DNA of 64,000 bases from NCBI GenBank assembly GCA_013407085.1, contig JACCGJ010001650.1, positions 124,001 to 188,000 of the forward strand, read 5' to 3'. The stretch is from Atriophallophorus winterbourni. Taxonomy: Eukaryota > Platyhelminthes > Trematoda > Plagiorchiida > Microphallidae. The position numbers and the translations under genes are program-made. The notes below the pieces were generated by a model. It was not told the origin of the DNA and searched no databases. It was given only the letters and a program-made list of their open reading frames with translations. Position 1 is the first letter of the stretch. Each line of letters begins with the position of its first letter. This document shows, piece by piece, positions 10,694 through 20,600 of the stretch.

Positions 10694-13480
10694 TTACTGA
10701 GCTGAAAGAGTAGGCGAATCGCGCAGGATAGCGGGAAGTTCACCGTCCAATATGCGTTTAAACTGCTCTTCGGTGACTGCCCCAATTGCATCAGCGGAGA
10801 GTGCATTCCAAATATTGACCACTCTGGTCGACAGAGTAAACGATGGCTTCAGGTGTTCCGTTCGGCGCTTCTGCAACTTCAGCGAATGACCTCTAGTTCT
10901 GGAGTCCGTGGATACCGAAAAGAATTGTTGAAGTTCCGTTCCGTAATATCCAAGTAGGATTCTCCGCGTGACCAGTAAATCATATCGCATTCTTCGATAT
11001 TCCAGTGGGAAAAGTTTGAGTTCCCGCAATCGGTCGTCATAGGGAATACGAAACATACCCCTCACGCACTTGGTAGCCCTCCTTTGGACTTTCTCCAGAC
11101 GATCCTTCTCCCCTTTGGTTAACGGATAGTTCACGGGAAGCCCAAATTCTAATATTGGTCTGACGTGAGAGCTATACAGAACTTGAAAAACTTTGGGATT
11201 TATCTCTAAGAAGGATCGTCTCAATGCCCACCACATGCGGCTGGCAGAACCGACCTTTCTCGCAGTATCCTCCGCAGTTTTGAGGGATGAAGTTACCATC
11301 ACCCCCAAATCTCGCTCTACATCAACTATCCTGAGACCATGGCCCTCCAACTGATATGCATGTCGCATGTTGTTGCTCCCGATGTGCATGATAGCACACT
11401 TCTTTTCATTAATCGGGAGCATCCATCTGTCAGTCCAACTCCGAAGTGCATTCAAATCATCTTGCAAGTGGGAAGCGTCAGCGGCCGTCGTGACAGAAGC
11501 CCACACCTTCAGATCATCTGCAAATAAGAGACAACCACTGTTCAGAATACCGGGAAGGTCACTCACATAGAGTTTGAACAAGGTTGGCCCCAGAACGGAT
11601 CCTTGTGGTACACCAGAAGTTGGGATAAAGGATGCAGATCTGGCCCCATTGACTTCAACGAGGCTTCGCCTTCCGATAAGAAAATCCTCAATCCAAGCAA
11701 GCAACGAAGCCTCTATACCAGACATTCTTAGTTTCCAAATAAGCCTCTGATGTGGAACACGGTCGAATGCTTTACTGAAGTCGATGAAGACTACATCAAC
11801 TGGCAAACCAGCGTCAAGGCTTCTGCACCAATGTTCTCGGGCGGTCAGTAGATTGGAGATACATGAGCGGCCTTTCGTGAAGCCGTGTTGGGCATTCGAG
11901 CATTGTTGGGTCTCGCGCAAATACTGTTCTATCTTATCCTTTACAATCCGTTCCAGCAATTTGCCTACGACAGACGTAAGTGTAACAGGACGGTAATTTA
12001 CAGGGTCTGATAAACTCCCACCTTTGAACATCGGCTTTACTATACCCATTTTCCAATCCTCTGGTAGACGTCCCGAATCGATTGAAATTTGGAATAAAGC
12101 GGCTAAAGGTGAACTGATGATCCTTGATAAAGGTTTTAATATGGCAGGGTGAATACCATCAGGACCTGGAGATGTCTGTACCTTTAGATGTTCGATGAGG
12201 ATTCGCACCATGTCAGCCGTGATCTCAAAATTGGCCATTACTTCCGTCGGCGATATTTGTTTGCAGGATATGGTAGGCTCTATTGCGTAAACTGATTGGT
12301 ATTGCGATGCAAACACCTCAGCTTTCCCAGTGTCAGTCTCTATAACCTCCCGTTCCAAATTTTTGAGAGAAGGTACGGGGTTCGATGATTTGACCCGTCG
12401 CCGAATGTACGCAAATAATCGTTTAGGATTATATTTTGAAGAATTTGCTAATTGAAGCTCGAATCGACTTCTTTTATCCTTCTTCAATTTTGAGCAAAGA
12501 TTCCGTACAGCCCGATATTCTTCGTAATGGGCGTCCGATCGGCTCGTTCTGAATTTAATCCAAAGACGCTTTCTTTGCCGCAGGCAGGTACGAAGTTCTC
12601 TATCAAACCAAGGAGGGCCACGGGAGCCGGGACGATCTCTGGTTAATGGAGCAACATCCTCTAAGCAACGGATATTATTCAGGAACCATTTCCAACAGTC
12701 ATCAATAGTGGAATCAACGGGTAACGTCCAGTCAATTGAGGCTGCTTTTTCAACCAACAATTTCAAGTCCATGTTCCAGAAGTTTCTCCGTGGAAGCCGC
12801 GACGGCTGGGCCGGTTTACCCCGAGTCCATTTGAACCGAATAGCACAATGGTCGCTTGTATCGATGGGCTGTTCTACGGATAAGTCAACCACATCTGACT
12901 CTCTGGGTGACAAAACCAGATCAAGAGTAGACGGAGTCTGGCCATGTCCATAGCGAGTAGGAACGAGAACGTGCTGCACGAGGTTCAAATCCAGAATCAG
13001 ATTTAGAAACTCCCGTTGGTACTCATCCCCATTTGTAACGAGGTCCAACCAGTTGATGTCCGGAGCATTCAGGTCACCGAGTATCATACAATCGTTCCTC
13101 GTCCCATGGCGGCGGAGCTGGTCAAATAATGCCATGATACGGGCGCAGGGTGAACGGTAGATGACACCGATCATTGCTGATCCATTACTGGACTTGATCT
13201 GACACCAAATGCTTTCAGCAAAACCATCATCATCTCGAAAACTATCAACAACCTCCACGGATAAATGTTCTTTGACGTATATCGCCACCCCACCACCATG
13301 TCGAGATTCAATTCGATCACTTCTGAGTAGGCGGTAATTCGGAATGAATAGCTCTGCATCAGTAATGTCGAGTGTCAGCCAGGTTTCCGTTATTCCAACG
13401 ATATCTGGCTGTAGTGCCAAGACATGATGGCTTACTTCGTCAAATTTGTTCCTCAAACTCCGCGCGTTGAAACAGAGCAC
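10694..13480 (-). CDS. LINE B1 ORF2: APE-type endonuclease and reverse transcriptase, 928 aa, open
   Basis: This is the enzyme of a CR1-like LINE: it nicks chromosomal DNA and primes cDNA synthesis on the element RNA. The endonuclease covers about residues 1-220, with FNARSL at 4-9, ITETW at 30-34, HGGGVAIYV at 61-69, GDLNAPDINW at 135-144, STLDLVLS at 184-191 and SDH at 209-211. The reverse transcriptase has SPGPDGIHP at about 437-445, NYRPVTLTS at 495-503, FIDFSKAFDRV at 565-575, GVPQGSVLGP at 623-632 and LFADDLKVW at 652-660. All expected catalytic Asp residues are present. No ATG lies near the 5' end: the frame opens one codon phase away from the ORF1 stop (13492) and the first codon counted is GTG. 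ORF2 may therefore be reached by re-initiation or frameshifting, which is inference. Confidence 0.9.
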   Translation of the reverse strand: MLCFNARSLRNKFDEVSHHVLALQPDIVGITETWLTLDITDAELFIPNYRLLRSDRIESRHGGGVAIYVKEHLSVEVVDSFRDDDGFAESIWCQIKSSNGSAMIGVIYRSPCARIMALFDQLRRHGTRNDCMILGDLNAPDINWLDLVTNGDEYQREFLNLILDLNLVQHVLVPTRYGHGQTPSTLDLVLSPRESDVVDLSVEQPIDTSDHCAIRFKWTRGKPAQPSRLPRRNFWNMDLKLLVEKAASIDWTLPVDSTIDDCWKWFLNNIRCLEDVAPLTRDRPGSRGPPWFDRELRTCLRQRKRLWIKFRTSRSDAHYEEYRAVRNLCSKLKKDKRSRFELQLANSSKYNPKRLFAYIRRRVKSSNPVPSLKNLEREVIETDTGKAEVFASQYQSVYAIEPTISCKQISPTEVMANFEITADMVRILIEHLKVQTSPGPDGIHPAILKPLSRIISSPLAALFQISIDSGRLPEDWKMGIVKPMFKGGSLSDPVNYRPVTLTSVVGKLLERIVKDKIEQYLRETQQCSNAQHGFTKGRSCISNLLTAREHWCRSLDAGLPVDVVFIDFSKAFDRVPHQRLIWKLRMSGIEASLLAWIEDFLIGRRSLVEVNGARSASFIPTSGVPQGSVLGPTLFKLYVSDLPGILNSGCLLFADDLKVWASVTTAADASHLQDDLNALRSWTDRWMLPINEKKCAIMHIGSNNMRHAYQLEGHGLRIVDVERDLGVMVTSSLKTAEDTARKVGSASRMWWALRRSFLEINPKVFQVLYSSHVRPILEFGLPVNYPLTKGEKDRLEKVQRRATKCVRGMFRIPYDDRLRELKLFPLEYRRMRYDLLVTRRILLGYYGTELQQFFSVSTDSRTRGHSLKLQKRRTEHLKPSFTLSTRVVNIWNALSADAIGAVTEEQFKRILDGELPAILRDSPTLSAQ

Positions 13481-13491
13481 TTCGAAATACT

Positions 13492-14589
13492 TTAATGGAG
13501 AGTAGTTGGATGCTCGATCAGTATGGGCCTCCAGCGAACTTTGGATGGCCTCTTTACTACGCGAAAATCCACAATACGAAGGTCCTTCTCACCCTCCGAT
13601 AATCTTTTCTTAAGCTCCATCGTAGCAGTCTTCATCTTGATTCTATCGTCAGGCGACAAATCTCGTAATATTTTATACGGTAGACCCTTCAGTCGATGAA
13701 CGCGCTTTAGGATCTTTTGGGCCTGATCGTCGGAAGCCAGTACTGTTTTCAGAACCCTGGGCTTTTCACACTCCAGATTTCTGCGTCCAAGTCGGAACGC
13801 TGATACAATTGTGATACCAGCCTCCCCTTGGTCAACCATTTTCCCGAAAACTGATTGAAGAAACTGGCTATCCTGTTGAATTCTGGCAGCAGATGTTTCT
13901 CCATCTGGTTCCGGTGCATTCACAATAATGAGGCAGCATTTGCGTGCGTCTGGTGAACTGTCAGCTTTACTGCTCGGAAGTGAGATCTTACTCTCCTTCA
14001 CCACATTCCTAGAAAATTGTTGTGGTAATCGGCCTTCCAATTTTCGACTCTGTTCGAAATATTGGACCAGGTTGCAGTATCGGCATCTGTATTTATGGCG
14101 GCTACAGAGGCATATGTGGCGTTAGCATTTGGGTCTAATTCATTAGACGTGGCCACATGATCCGCAATATCTGAAGAGACAGATTCCACTTGCACGTTCG
14201 ATGGCAGTGCAACAACCTTATTTCTTCTAGTTTTTGATCGGCGTCCGGATGACACAGCTTTGCTTTTTTTCGGTGTGCTACCGAGTGGAGGCGTTTTGCT
14301 ATCAGCCGGAACACTTGTGCCTTGTACATCATTAACCAGCATGGACCCACTTACAGGTAGATCTTCCTTATTTGGTAAATGAGAAGACTGCAAGGCTTCC
14401 AGACGAGGGATGCACGCTTCACAGATAAAATGAAGGTACGGCTCATGGTAGGTCTTCAACGCCTGATAAGTGGTATCCTCCATTTTACAGCATCGAATGT
14501 GAATCCAGCAGCTGCATATTGAACATTGCATGGCTTTGGATGAGGAAATAACTTTCTTGGCGCACTTGAGGCACGGCGAAGAAGTCATT
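13492..14589 (-). pseudogene. LINE B1 ORF1: PHD zinc finger plus C-terminal domain, one frame change
   Basis: From the ATG at 14589 the protein starts MTSSPCLKC and carries a Cys4-His-Cys3 pattern: C-x2-C, C-x2-C, H-x2-C, then C-x2-C ending EACIPRL. This is the PHD finger typical of CR1-group ORF1 proteins. A Ser/Lys-rich linker follows, then an ASVAAINTD segment. The frame stops at 13998, but a second frame open from 14040 to 13492 continues with an IIVNAPEPDGE start and a PILIEHP end, which is the usual ORF1 C-terminal domain. The two frames overlap by 43 nt. This may be a single indel or a programmed frameshift around a TTTTC run; the sequence alone cannot decide. Confidence 0.75.
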
Positions 14590-14818
14590 GTACGTAGCCT
14601 GCAGTAAATCGTTAATGGAGGAGCAGATTGCGAAAACAATTTACCAGATTTCACGGGGAATACTTCTCAGTAAATCCCCAGACACGTATATGGTTTCTAA
14701 TAAAAATTTCAATTGAATCAGAGAAGGAATCTGATTCGATATTCAGCCACAAGACTTGTAATGAAAGATACTTGGAACCTCAGAAATTCACTCCACGCGC
14801 GACCTTGAAAATTCAAGT

Positions 14819-14823
14819 CGTTT
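14819..14823. other. Target-site duplication of B1, right copy (CGTTT)
   Basis: Pairs with 10583-10587; see LINE B1. Confidence 0.75.
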
Positions 14824-15367
14824 AATAAATGATGGTGAATTTACAATGGTAAGAAAGTTAATTTTTTCGCACAATGTCACACAGTAATAAAGATTCATCT
14901 AGATTTCATCAAATTAAGCAAATGGAGAGGATCCCATAGATTCTGGAGCAGGGATTGAAGAAAAAGTAAAGAAAAAATATAAAAGAAATAGTGTGCATGA
15001 AGATTTGATTGTCACAGTGAAAATAGATTTATGAAATAAAGAAAGTTCTTTTATGAATATATGAATTGACTTCTTGGGAATGCGGGTGGATGTGATTGAA
15101 GAAAAGTATATAAAAAACCGAAGTTAAATTGAAAAAATATAGAAAATTGAGGGGGTGAGGAGAGATTGTGGTTCAAATTGCATGAGGTTTGGGCCAGTTG
15201 TACGATCCAGAAAGTTGAAGAATAGTCGGAAATAGGGAAACCAAAACTGTTCGTCAGTAGGGCTTTCGGTCCATATAGAACAATCAGTCGTAAGCGGAAG
15301 GAGCAAGGGCCAGTATCGGAGTTGGTTTGGGACTCGGAGACACTGGAACACAATTAAAGATATTCTC

Positions 15368-15384
15368 TTCACCATCATGGTGAG
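15368..15384 (-). promoter_or_regulatory. Conserved LINE 3' UTR stem-loop (family E)
   Basis: On the plus strand TTCACC-atcat-GGTGAG. In the element sense it is ACCTCTCACC, a 5-nt loop, then GGTGAAGAGAA. CTCT and CACC pair with GGTG and AGAG around a one-base bulge. The same element lies at 42196-42212 (E2) and 48433-48447 (E3). Confidence 0.6.
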
Positions 15385-15756
15385 AGGTTATCAAAGAGAA
15401 ATAGTAAATCATTATAAACGATAAAAAAGATCAAAAAACAGTATTTTTTGCATTTTTGGCGTTTTTTTCTTTTTTTGTTTTTTAGTAAATATATTACGAC
15501 AAACCATATTTTCATATATAAATGGGTTAAATATAAGCAGATCACGGTTAAGGATATGGTTATATGGTAAAAATGATTATAATACGCACGGGTACGATGA
15601 AGAAGTGTAGCAATGTGACGAGACATGCCTAGTCCTTAGGTAACCTGACACTACAGCTGCGTTATAAAAGATAATCATAAAAATTAATGTTTTATATGTT
15701 ACAATTTTTTATTGATTTAAGGATAACTATGTTTAAACCAAAAGGTGGGTGAAATA

Positions 15757-15853
15757 AGCTCATTGAAGTGAAAGTACAAGTCTGATCCAGGCAAAGTGCC
15801 GCACAGACAGAGACTGTATGTGGGCTGAGATACTGTCAGGTTGTCCAGGCCTA
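15757..15853 (-). repeat. Short repeat H inside the E1 3' UTR
   Basis: This is a segment of about 97 bp matching 42593-42690, 48645-48740 and 51210-51305, and in reverse orientation 49160-49265 and 49730-49835. Copy E0 lacks it at the equivalent place (near 1790-1815), so it entered the family E 3' UTR before E1, E2, E3 and E4 spread. Confidence 0.65.
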
Positions 15854-16021
15854 GGCAGATACTTTAGAGATACAATAAGTATAGATACATATACTACGAG
15901 TCCCAGGTTTTGATGCAACATACATAGACCTTAGGTAACCTGACACTTAATGAAACAATGTATTTTTTACATTGTGAACTGTTCTATGCGTGTGCTAATG
16001 CACAAAATACTTACAATTGTT

Positions 16022-17856
16022 TCAATAACCAGGAATAACATGCCAAAATATATTGTCTATAGAAGTGTTCATTTTGAGAATTGTGCATAGCGATGGAGCA
16101 GTAAGAGAATCTACAAGTGTTTTAAATTTACCTGTAGATGTGCACATGCAAAAATGGAGTGGAAGAGAATTCCAAAGATGCGCATACCTAATTAAAAAGA
16201 AGTTTTGTCGAACTTTAGTGCGAGTAAGGGGAATATGTAATAGCCTCATTCGGTTACGTCGTACATAACGTTTACAATCTTGGAAGCGCATTGTGGACCT
16301 AATCTTAACTTGGTGCTCTGTGATGATTCGGAAGAAAAGAAAAAGATTAAGGCGAATTCTACGTAACCATAGCGGGTCAATGTCTAGTAGACTGCATCGT
16401 ACTTTATTAGATGAAGGATTAGAGTAGCCTAACATGATTTTGCTAATTCTAGGTTGAAGGCTTTCTAAGAGTATACAGTCACGCCTAGCAATGTGAGAGC
16501 AGGCTATATTACAGTAGTCAAGAAGCGGTGATACATTCATTTTATATAGACTCAGTCTACTTTCACGAAGGAGGAATTTTTAATTGATCAAACCAAAATT
16601 CTGTCTAGCTCTTGCTATGAGAAATCTTACTTGTTCGTTGAAATTAAGAGATGAAGAATACCTGAATCCTAAGTCTTTGATTTCGTTAGAAGGTGCGAGT
16701 GGTGTATTGTTGAGAATGATACTAGCAGGGGGTATTGAGCAGCGTATACCCATGAATTGCGTCCTCAGAGCTGAGAATTCTAACCCACATTGTGAGCCCC
16801 AACTTGAAAGGGTTGAAAGATCATCGTTGAGGGAGTCTATAGCCTGTGATATCTCTATGGCTCGGAAAGCTAAGACAAGTTTAATATCATCCGCAAAGAT
16901 AAAGAGCTTTGAGTTTTTCACGAAATCTTGCACATCATTAATATATATAATGAAAAGGATAGGACCTAGTACGCTACCCTGAATGACTACACTTGGTATA
17001 GGCTGTGTTTCAGAGGATATGCCATCAACGGAAACGGAGAAGGTACGATCAGAAAGATATGAACAAAACCAATTAAATAGGGGTCCGAAAATACCAAGTG
17101 ATGATAATTTTCAAAGAACAAGAGAATGAGGAACCTTATCAAATGCTTTGGTAATGTCTAAGAAAACTGTTCATACAGTTAATACATGATCTATGGAGGT
17201 GGTTACATAGTCCAAATATTCCAACTGACAGGTAATGCAGGACTTCTGATTTAAAAAGCCATGCTGGAATGGAGAGAAAGCCTTTGGGCATAAGTAAGCT
17301 ATTAGTGAGTTCTTGATCAACTTTTCGAATAGCCTAGAGAAAAAAGTTGTGTGATTAATTGGGCGATAATTAGTGATGATGTGCGAATTCCCTGTTTTAA
17401 ACCGAGGTATAATGACAGAATGTTTCCATTCGAGGGGAAATATACCAGATTTAACAGAAAGATTAAACAGGTTGAATAAAATTAAAGGTATATCACCCGT
17501 ATTTAGTTGCAAGGTTGCTGGAACAAAGCCTACAGTATCAGGCTTGTAAGAAGCTTTGCTTCGCCGACACATTGCGCTAACTTCTAGTAAACTAAAGGAG
17601 ATGGAATCAATACACATTGAACTATTATTTTGATTTGGGAGTACAGGGTATACGCTGGTATTTTGACCTGGAATAGGGTATATGGTGGTATTGAATGATT
17701 GGCTAAAATAGTTTAAAAATAGCATACTTATTTCTGAAGAATCTGATGTGGATGATTCCATATCATCATGGGGGAACACAATTGTATAAATTTCATGTTT
17801 ACTTAGATTATATCGAGATATCGTTAGATTATTCAAAGACTTGGACTTCGAAGCAC
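16022..17856 (-). pseudogene. LINE E1 ORF2, reverse transcriptase half, broken
   Basis: It starts in the linker after the endonuclease (SASKSKSLNNLTISRYNL) and includes SGIFPLEWKHSVIIPRFK and the HGFLNQKSC block (open piece 17863-17171). An interruption follows where the motif A region at about 17160 is damaged. The next piece has LFIFADDIKLVLAF with intact Asp-Asp (16933-16580), then the C-terminal region with PLLDYCNIACSHIARRDC (16540-16022). Copy E4 (53027-51438) preserves the same order in a single frame. The product would copy E RNA into DNA; this copy cannot. Confidence 0.8.
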
Positions 17857-17862
17857 TGTTCA
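17857..17862. other. Target-site duplication of A2, left copy (TGTTCA)
   Basis: TGTTCA here and at 19553-19558 bracket LINE A2. Removing A2 restores the family E reading frame through MALNSASK, as in E4. Confidence 0.75.
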
Positions 17863-18100
17863 CAGTTGTTCAGTTCAGTTCAGTTCAGTTGCACCGGACA
17901 GTAAGTGGCGAACGAGCCAATCGAGCGTCCAGAATTTCTTTCGGTGGAAAGCTGCAGAGAAGCAACCACCACTGCCAAAGCGTTTATTCTTATGGTGGTT
18001 TGGATATCCTCGACGATCGCGATGCCAAAGGATTATCCGGGTTGTATTTAGGAAGCACCACGTAATGAATGATGCTGGAAAGATAAGAATACATTTTTCA

Positions 18101-18116
18101 TCACCAGTACGGTGAG
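18101..18116 (-). promoter_or_regulatory. Conserved LINE 3' UTR stem-loop (family A, copy A2)
   Basis: Plus strand TCACC-agtac-GGTGAG. In element sense it lies about 230 nt before the ACTGA-type end, the same place as at 33364-33380 and 41185-41201. Confidence 0.6.
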
Positions 18117-18448
18117 AGGTCAGCTGAAGAAGAGTTGTGTATTAAACAAACAGAACTTTAGCATTTACTTACTTACCAAACAACGATAAAAATGGTGAAC
18201 AACCTGATCTTGCATAAAAATTAGGGGAAGAATTCAGGAAAAAGCTTACCCCAGATGCGCTCCAAACCCTGCTTAATACTTACGACAGAACTGCAGGATA
18301 TAAGTTCTTCTGGAAGCCGGTTTCAGAAATTTACCACCCTGAGTTGAAAAAGGTTTTCCTGTAGTCTAGTATACATCGCTCCTTAGCAAGTTTGGGTGAA
18401 TGGCCCCGGGTGCCCAGCTCAGGATTTAAGGCAAAGAAGTCGGTCATG

Positions 18449-19545
18449 CTAACGCCACTTAACCCCTTTCAAGATCTTAAAGGTTTCAATTAAGTCACCT
18501 CTCAAACGACGGCGCGTGAGTGAGAAAAGATCTAGGGACTTTAGGCGTGCAGCGTAAGGTTTCCTTCGCTGACCCTCAATCATGCGAGTTGCGAGACGCT
18601 GTACGCTTTCGAGTAGAACGATATCCTTCTTGTAGTAAGGGCACCACGCCTGGACACAATATTCTAAATTCGGCCTAACTAATGCCTTGTAAAGGGGCAG
18701 GAATACCTCGGGTCTTCTGCTGCATAACACGGATCTCAGCCGAAAGAGCACTTTGCGAGCACGTTGAGCTGCAGCGGCGCATTAGTCCTCCCATTTGAAG
18801 TCCGTCCTAACTAGTACACCTAAATCCTTAACGCGCTGTGTGGCGCTCACATTGAGAGAATTGCCCGACATCTGAACTGAAATCTTATCAACCAGTGCTG
18901 ACAAGAGTTGACTCTTATTAAGGTTCAGTGGGAGGTCCCACTGGTGTGACCAGTTTATGACCCGTTCAAGGTCGTGCATCAGGGTATCTTCGTCCGTTGA
19001 TCCGATGAATTTCACATCATCCGCAAAAATGAAGCATGGGCACTTCAATGCAGAGGACAAGTCATCGATGAAATTCAGGAATAGAAGAGGACCAAGTACC
19101 GAACCTTGGTGTACACAACTGATCACGTCGGTTTCATTCGACAGCGTAGATCCTACCCTAACTCGGAATGTCCTACCTGTTAGGAAGGCCTCTATCCAAG
19201 CAAGTAGACTACCCCAAATGCCTTTTGCCGCTAGCTTAATCTCTAGAAGGCGGTGGTTTACGGAATCAAAAGCCTTGCTGAAGTCTAGGTAGAGGGCTTC
19301 GACAGGCTTCCCTCCATCCATCCTTTTAGTGGCAGTATTGAGAAAACTAAGAAGGTTTGTCAGGCAGGATCTACCCTTAAGAAATCCATGCTGAGTTACA
19401 CTCAGTAGAGAATGCCGACAAAGATGCTGACAGATTTTGTCACGCAGCAGTTTTTCCATTACTTTCGAGACGATGCTAGTCGGGCTGACAGTTCTATAGT
19501 TACCAACAGTTGACCTGCAACCACCCTTGTGTATTGGCACGATTA
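18449..19545 (-). pseudogene. LINE A2 ORF2 C-terminal two-thirds, broken
   Basis: The longest open piece (19540-18782, 252 codons) has PIHKGGC, NYRTVSPTSIVSKVMEKLL, LDFSKAFDSVNHRL, a VHQGSVLGPLLFL version of the usual VPQGSVLGPLLFL, and FIFADDVKFIGS. A stop at 18782 is followed by a second piece (18751-18449) with RPNLEYCVQAWCPYYKKD and RRRLRGDLIETFKILKG. The endonuclease is absent because of 5' truncation. The motifs are those of A1 at 39559-41069. Confidence 0.85.
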
Positions 19546-19558
19546 TGGATTATGTTCA

Positions 19559-20562
19559 GGGCCATTATTTCTTGATTCTCGATGAATTGTAATTTGATTG
19601 TTGTAAAAGAGCTAAGAAGTTCCTTGAGACGTAAAAATGAATAAAAGTCTGGTGTGTGGTTTACAAAAGCAGAAAGAAGGTTTATTTTATCAAGTTTAAT
19701 TGATTTAGTTTTCCGAGGAGTTGATGCCGTTACGAGACATTTAGATAAGTTTTTATGGAATATTGAAGAGATAAGGTTAAAATCCGGAGATTTAAAGAAG
19801 TTAGTCCAATCAGAGTTTCTAATTAGAGTCGAAAACTTTGTCCAATCAACATAGAGACGACCATTAGCTTTGCTGATGGAGGTCCGATTCTCACTAAGAT
19901 GAAGTTGACACGTGACCATGTTATGGTCACAACCAGGAAGGGGTGCTATGACTTTCACATTACTAGCATTAGGACCCAATGTAAAAATAAGGTCTAGAAG
20001 GTTTGAGTGCCTTGTAGGTTTATCAACCACTTCACTGTAACCTAGTAGAATGACTGTTTCGTAAAAAGAGGAGAATTTTCTAGATTGCTGAGGCGAGTTC
20101 CAGCATGTATAAGGCATGTTAATAACCCCTGGCTATAAGTTTATTTTTAAAAGGGTTCAAAGAAACTTCAATGAAAGCATTTTTAATCTTATCAAGATTG
20201 TGTAAGGATGCAGGAGATGGGTTGTAAATACAACCGAAAAGGGCATCCAATGAAGGTATATCAATCCATATGGAATCATTAATTTCATCCAGTGAGGAAG
20301 AACAATGAAGATTGGCAGGAAAATTCTTAGTAATATATATGATGCAACCACCACCACGAGTAGAGCACCGATTTTCACGAAAAATATTATAATTTGGTAG
20401 GGAAAGTGTAGCGTCTATATCTTCATCAGTTGTCCAAGTTTCAGTGATTAGAACTACATCACTTGGGTTAGCAGACAGGAAAAATTGAAGATCAGACATT
20501 TTAGAAGAAATAGATCTCGCAATAAATAGGAGGATGCTGATGGCGGGAGTACATATAGATGT
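19559..20562 (-). pseudogene. LINE E1 ORF2, endonuclease half, broken
   Basis: Two pieces. The first (about 20562-20119) has FIARSISSKMSDLQFF, LITETWT and RGGGCIIYITKNF, the N-terminal APE-type endonuclease motifs. The second (20117-19559) has NLLDLIFTL and GCDHNMV, where an Asp-His pair stands for the final endonuclease motif. They are separated by a stop or frameshift near 20118. The usual GD-N motif between them is not intact: the sequence reads ARGY there. The frame runs into the A2 insertion and resumes at 17856. Confidence 0.8.
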
Positions 20563-20563
20563 G

Positions 20564-20598
20564 TTAGAGTCGAAAACTTTGTCCAATCAACATAGAGA
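20564..20598. repeat. 35-bp filler at the D1/E1 junction, duplicate of 19823-19857
   Basis: The 35 bases are identical to E1 sequence 741 bp away in the same direction and sit exactly between E1 and the truncated 5' end of D1. This looks like templated filler added when D1 inserted. Confidence 0.7.
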
Positions 20599-20600
20599 AC

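Larger units (their letters stand above)
10588..14818 (-). mobile_element. LINE family B copy B1, near full length (4231 bp)
   Basis: A complete-looking CR1-type LINE on the minus strand. It has a leader (14818-14590), an ORF1 with PHD-type zinc finger (14589-13492, one frame change), an open 928-codon ORF2 (13480-10694) and a short 3' UTR ending in GAA units (10610-10588 on the plus strand as TTC units). It sits inside the 3' UTR of E1 with a 5-bp target duplication CGTTT. The GAA-type end is shared with copy B2 (63893-63912). Of all LINEs in the window it has the fewest disabling changes and is probably the most recent insertion. Confidence 0.88.
14824..16021 (-). other. LINE E1 3' UTR with stem-loop and H insertion
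   Basis: There is no coding frame of note here. On the minus strand it runs from the ORF2 stop at 16022 toward the 3' end. It contains an H repeat at 15757-15853 and the shared stem-loop at 15368-15384. Long tracts align with the family E UTRs at 41460-42850, and shorter ones with 43400-43719 and 48433-48755. Short open frames in this stretch on either strand are not conserved among the copies and are not counted as genes. Confidence 0.75.
17863..19552 (-). mobile_element. LINE family A copy A2 (5' truncated, 1690 bp) inside E1
   Basis: A minus-strand family A insertion beginning in ORF2 just before the reverse-transcriptase core and running to the 3' end, with ACTGA-type repeats at 17868-17886 (plus strand TTCAG units). 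A 6-bp target duplication TGTTCA and the restored family E frame prove the nesting. The 5' truncation is what incomplete target-primed reverse transcription normally leaves. The 3' UTR carries the shared stem-loop at 18101-18116. Confidence 0.88.

Noticed and set aside
12708..12953. Plus-strand frame inside B1
   Set aside because: Shadow of the minus-strand LINE ORF2; no family resemblance.
15051..15626. Several 83-100 codon minus-strand frames in the E1 3' UTR that might be small proteins
   Set aside because: The frames are not kept in the aligned UTR of E2 (41700-42450), where indels shift them; they are noncoding UTR.
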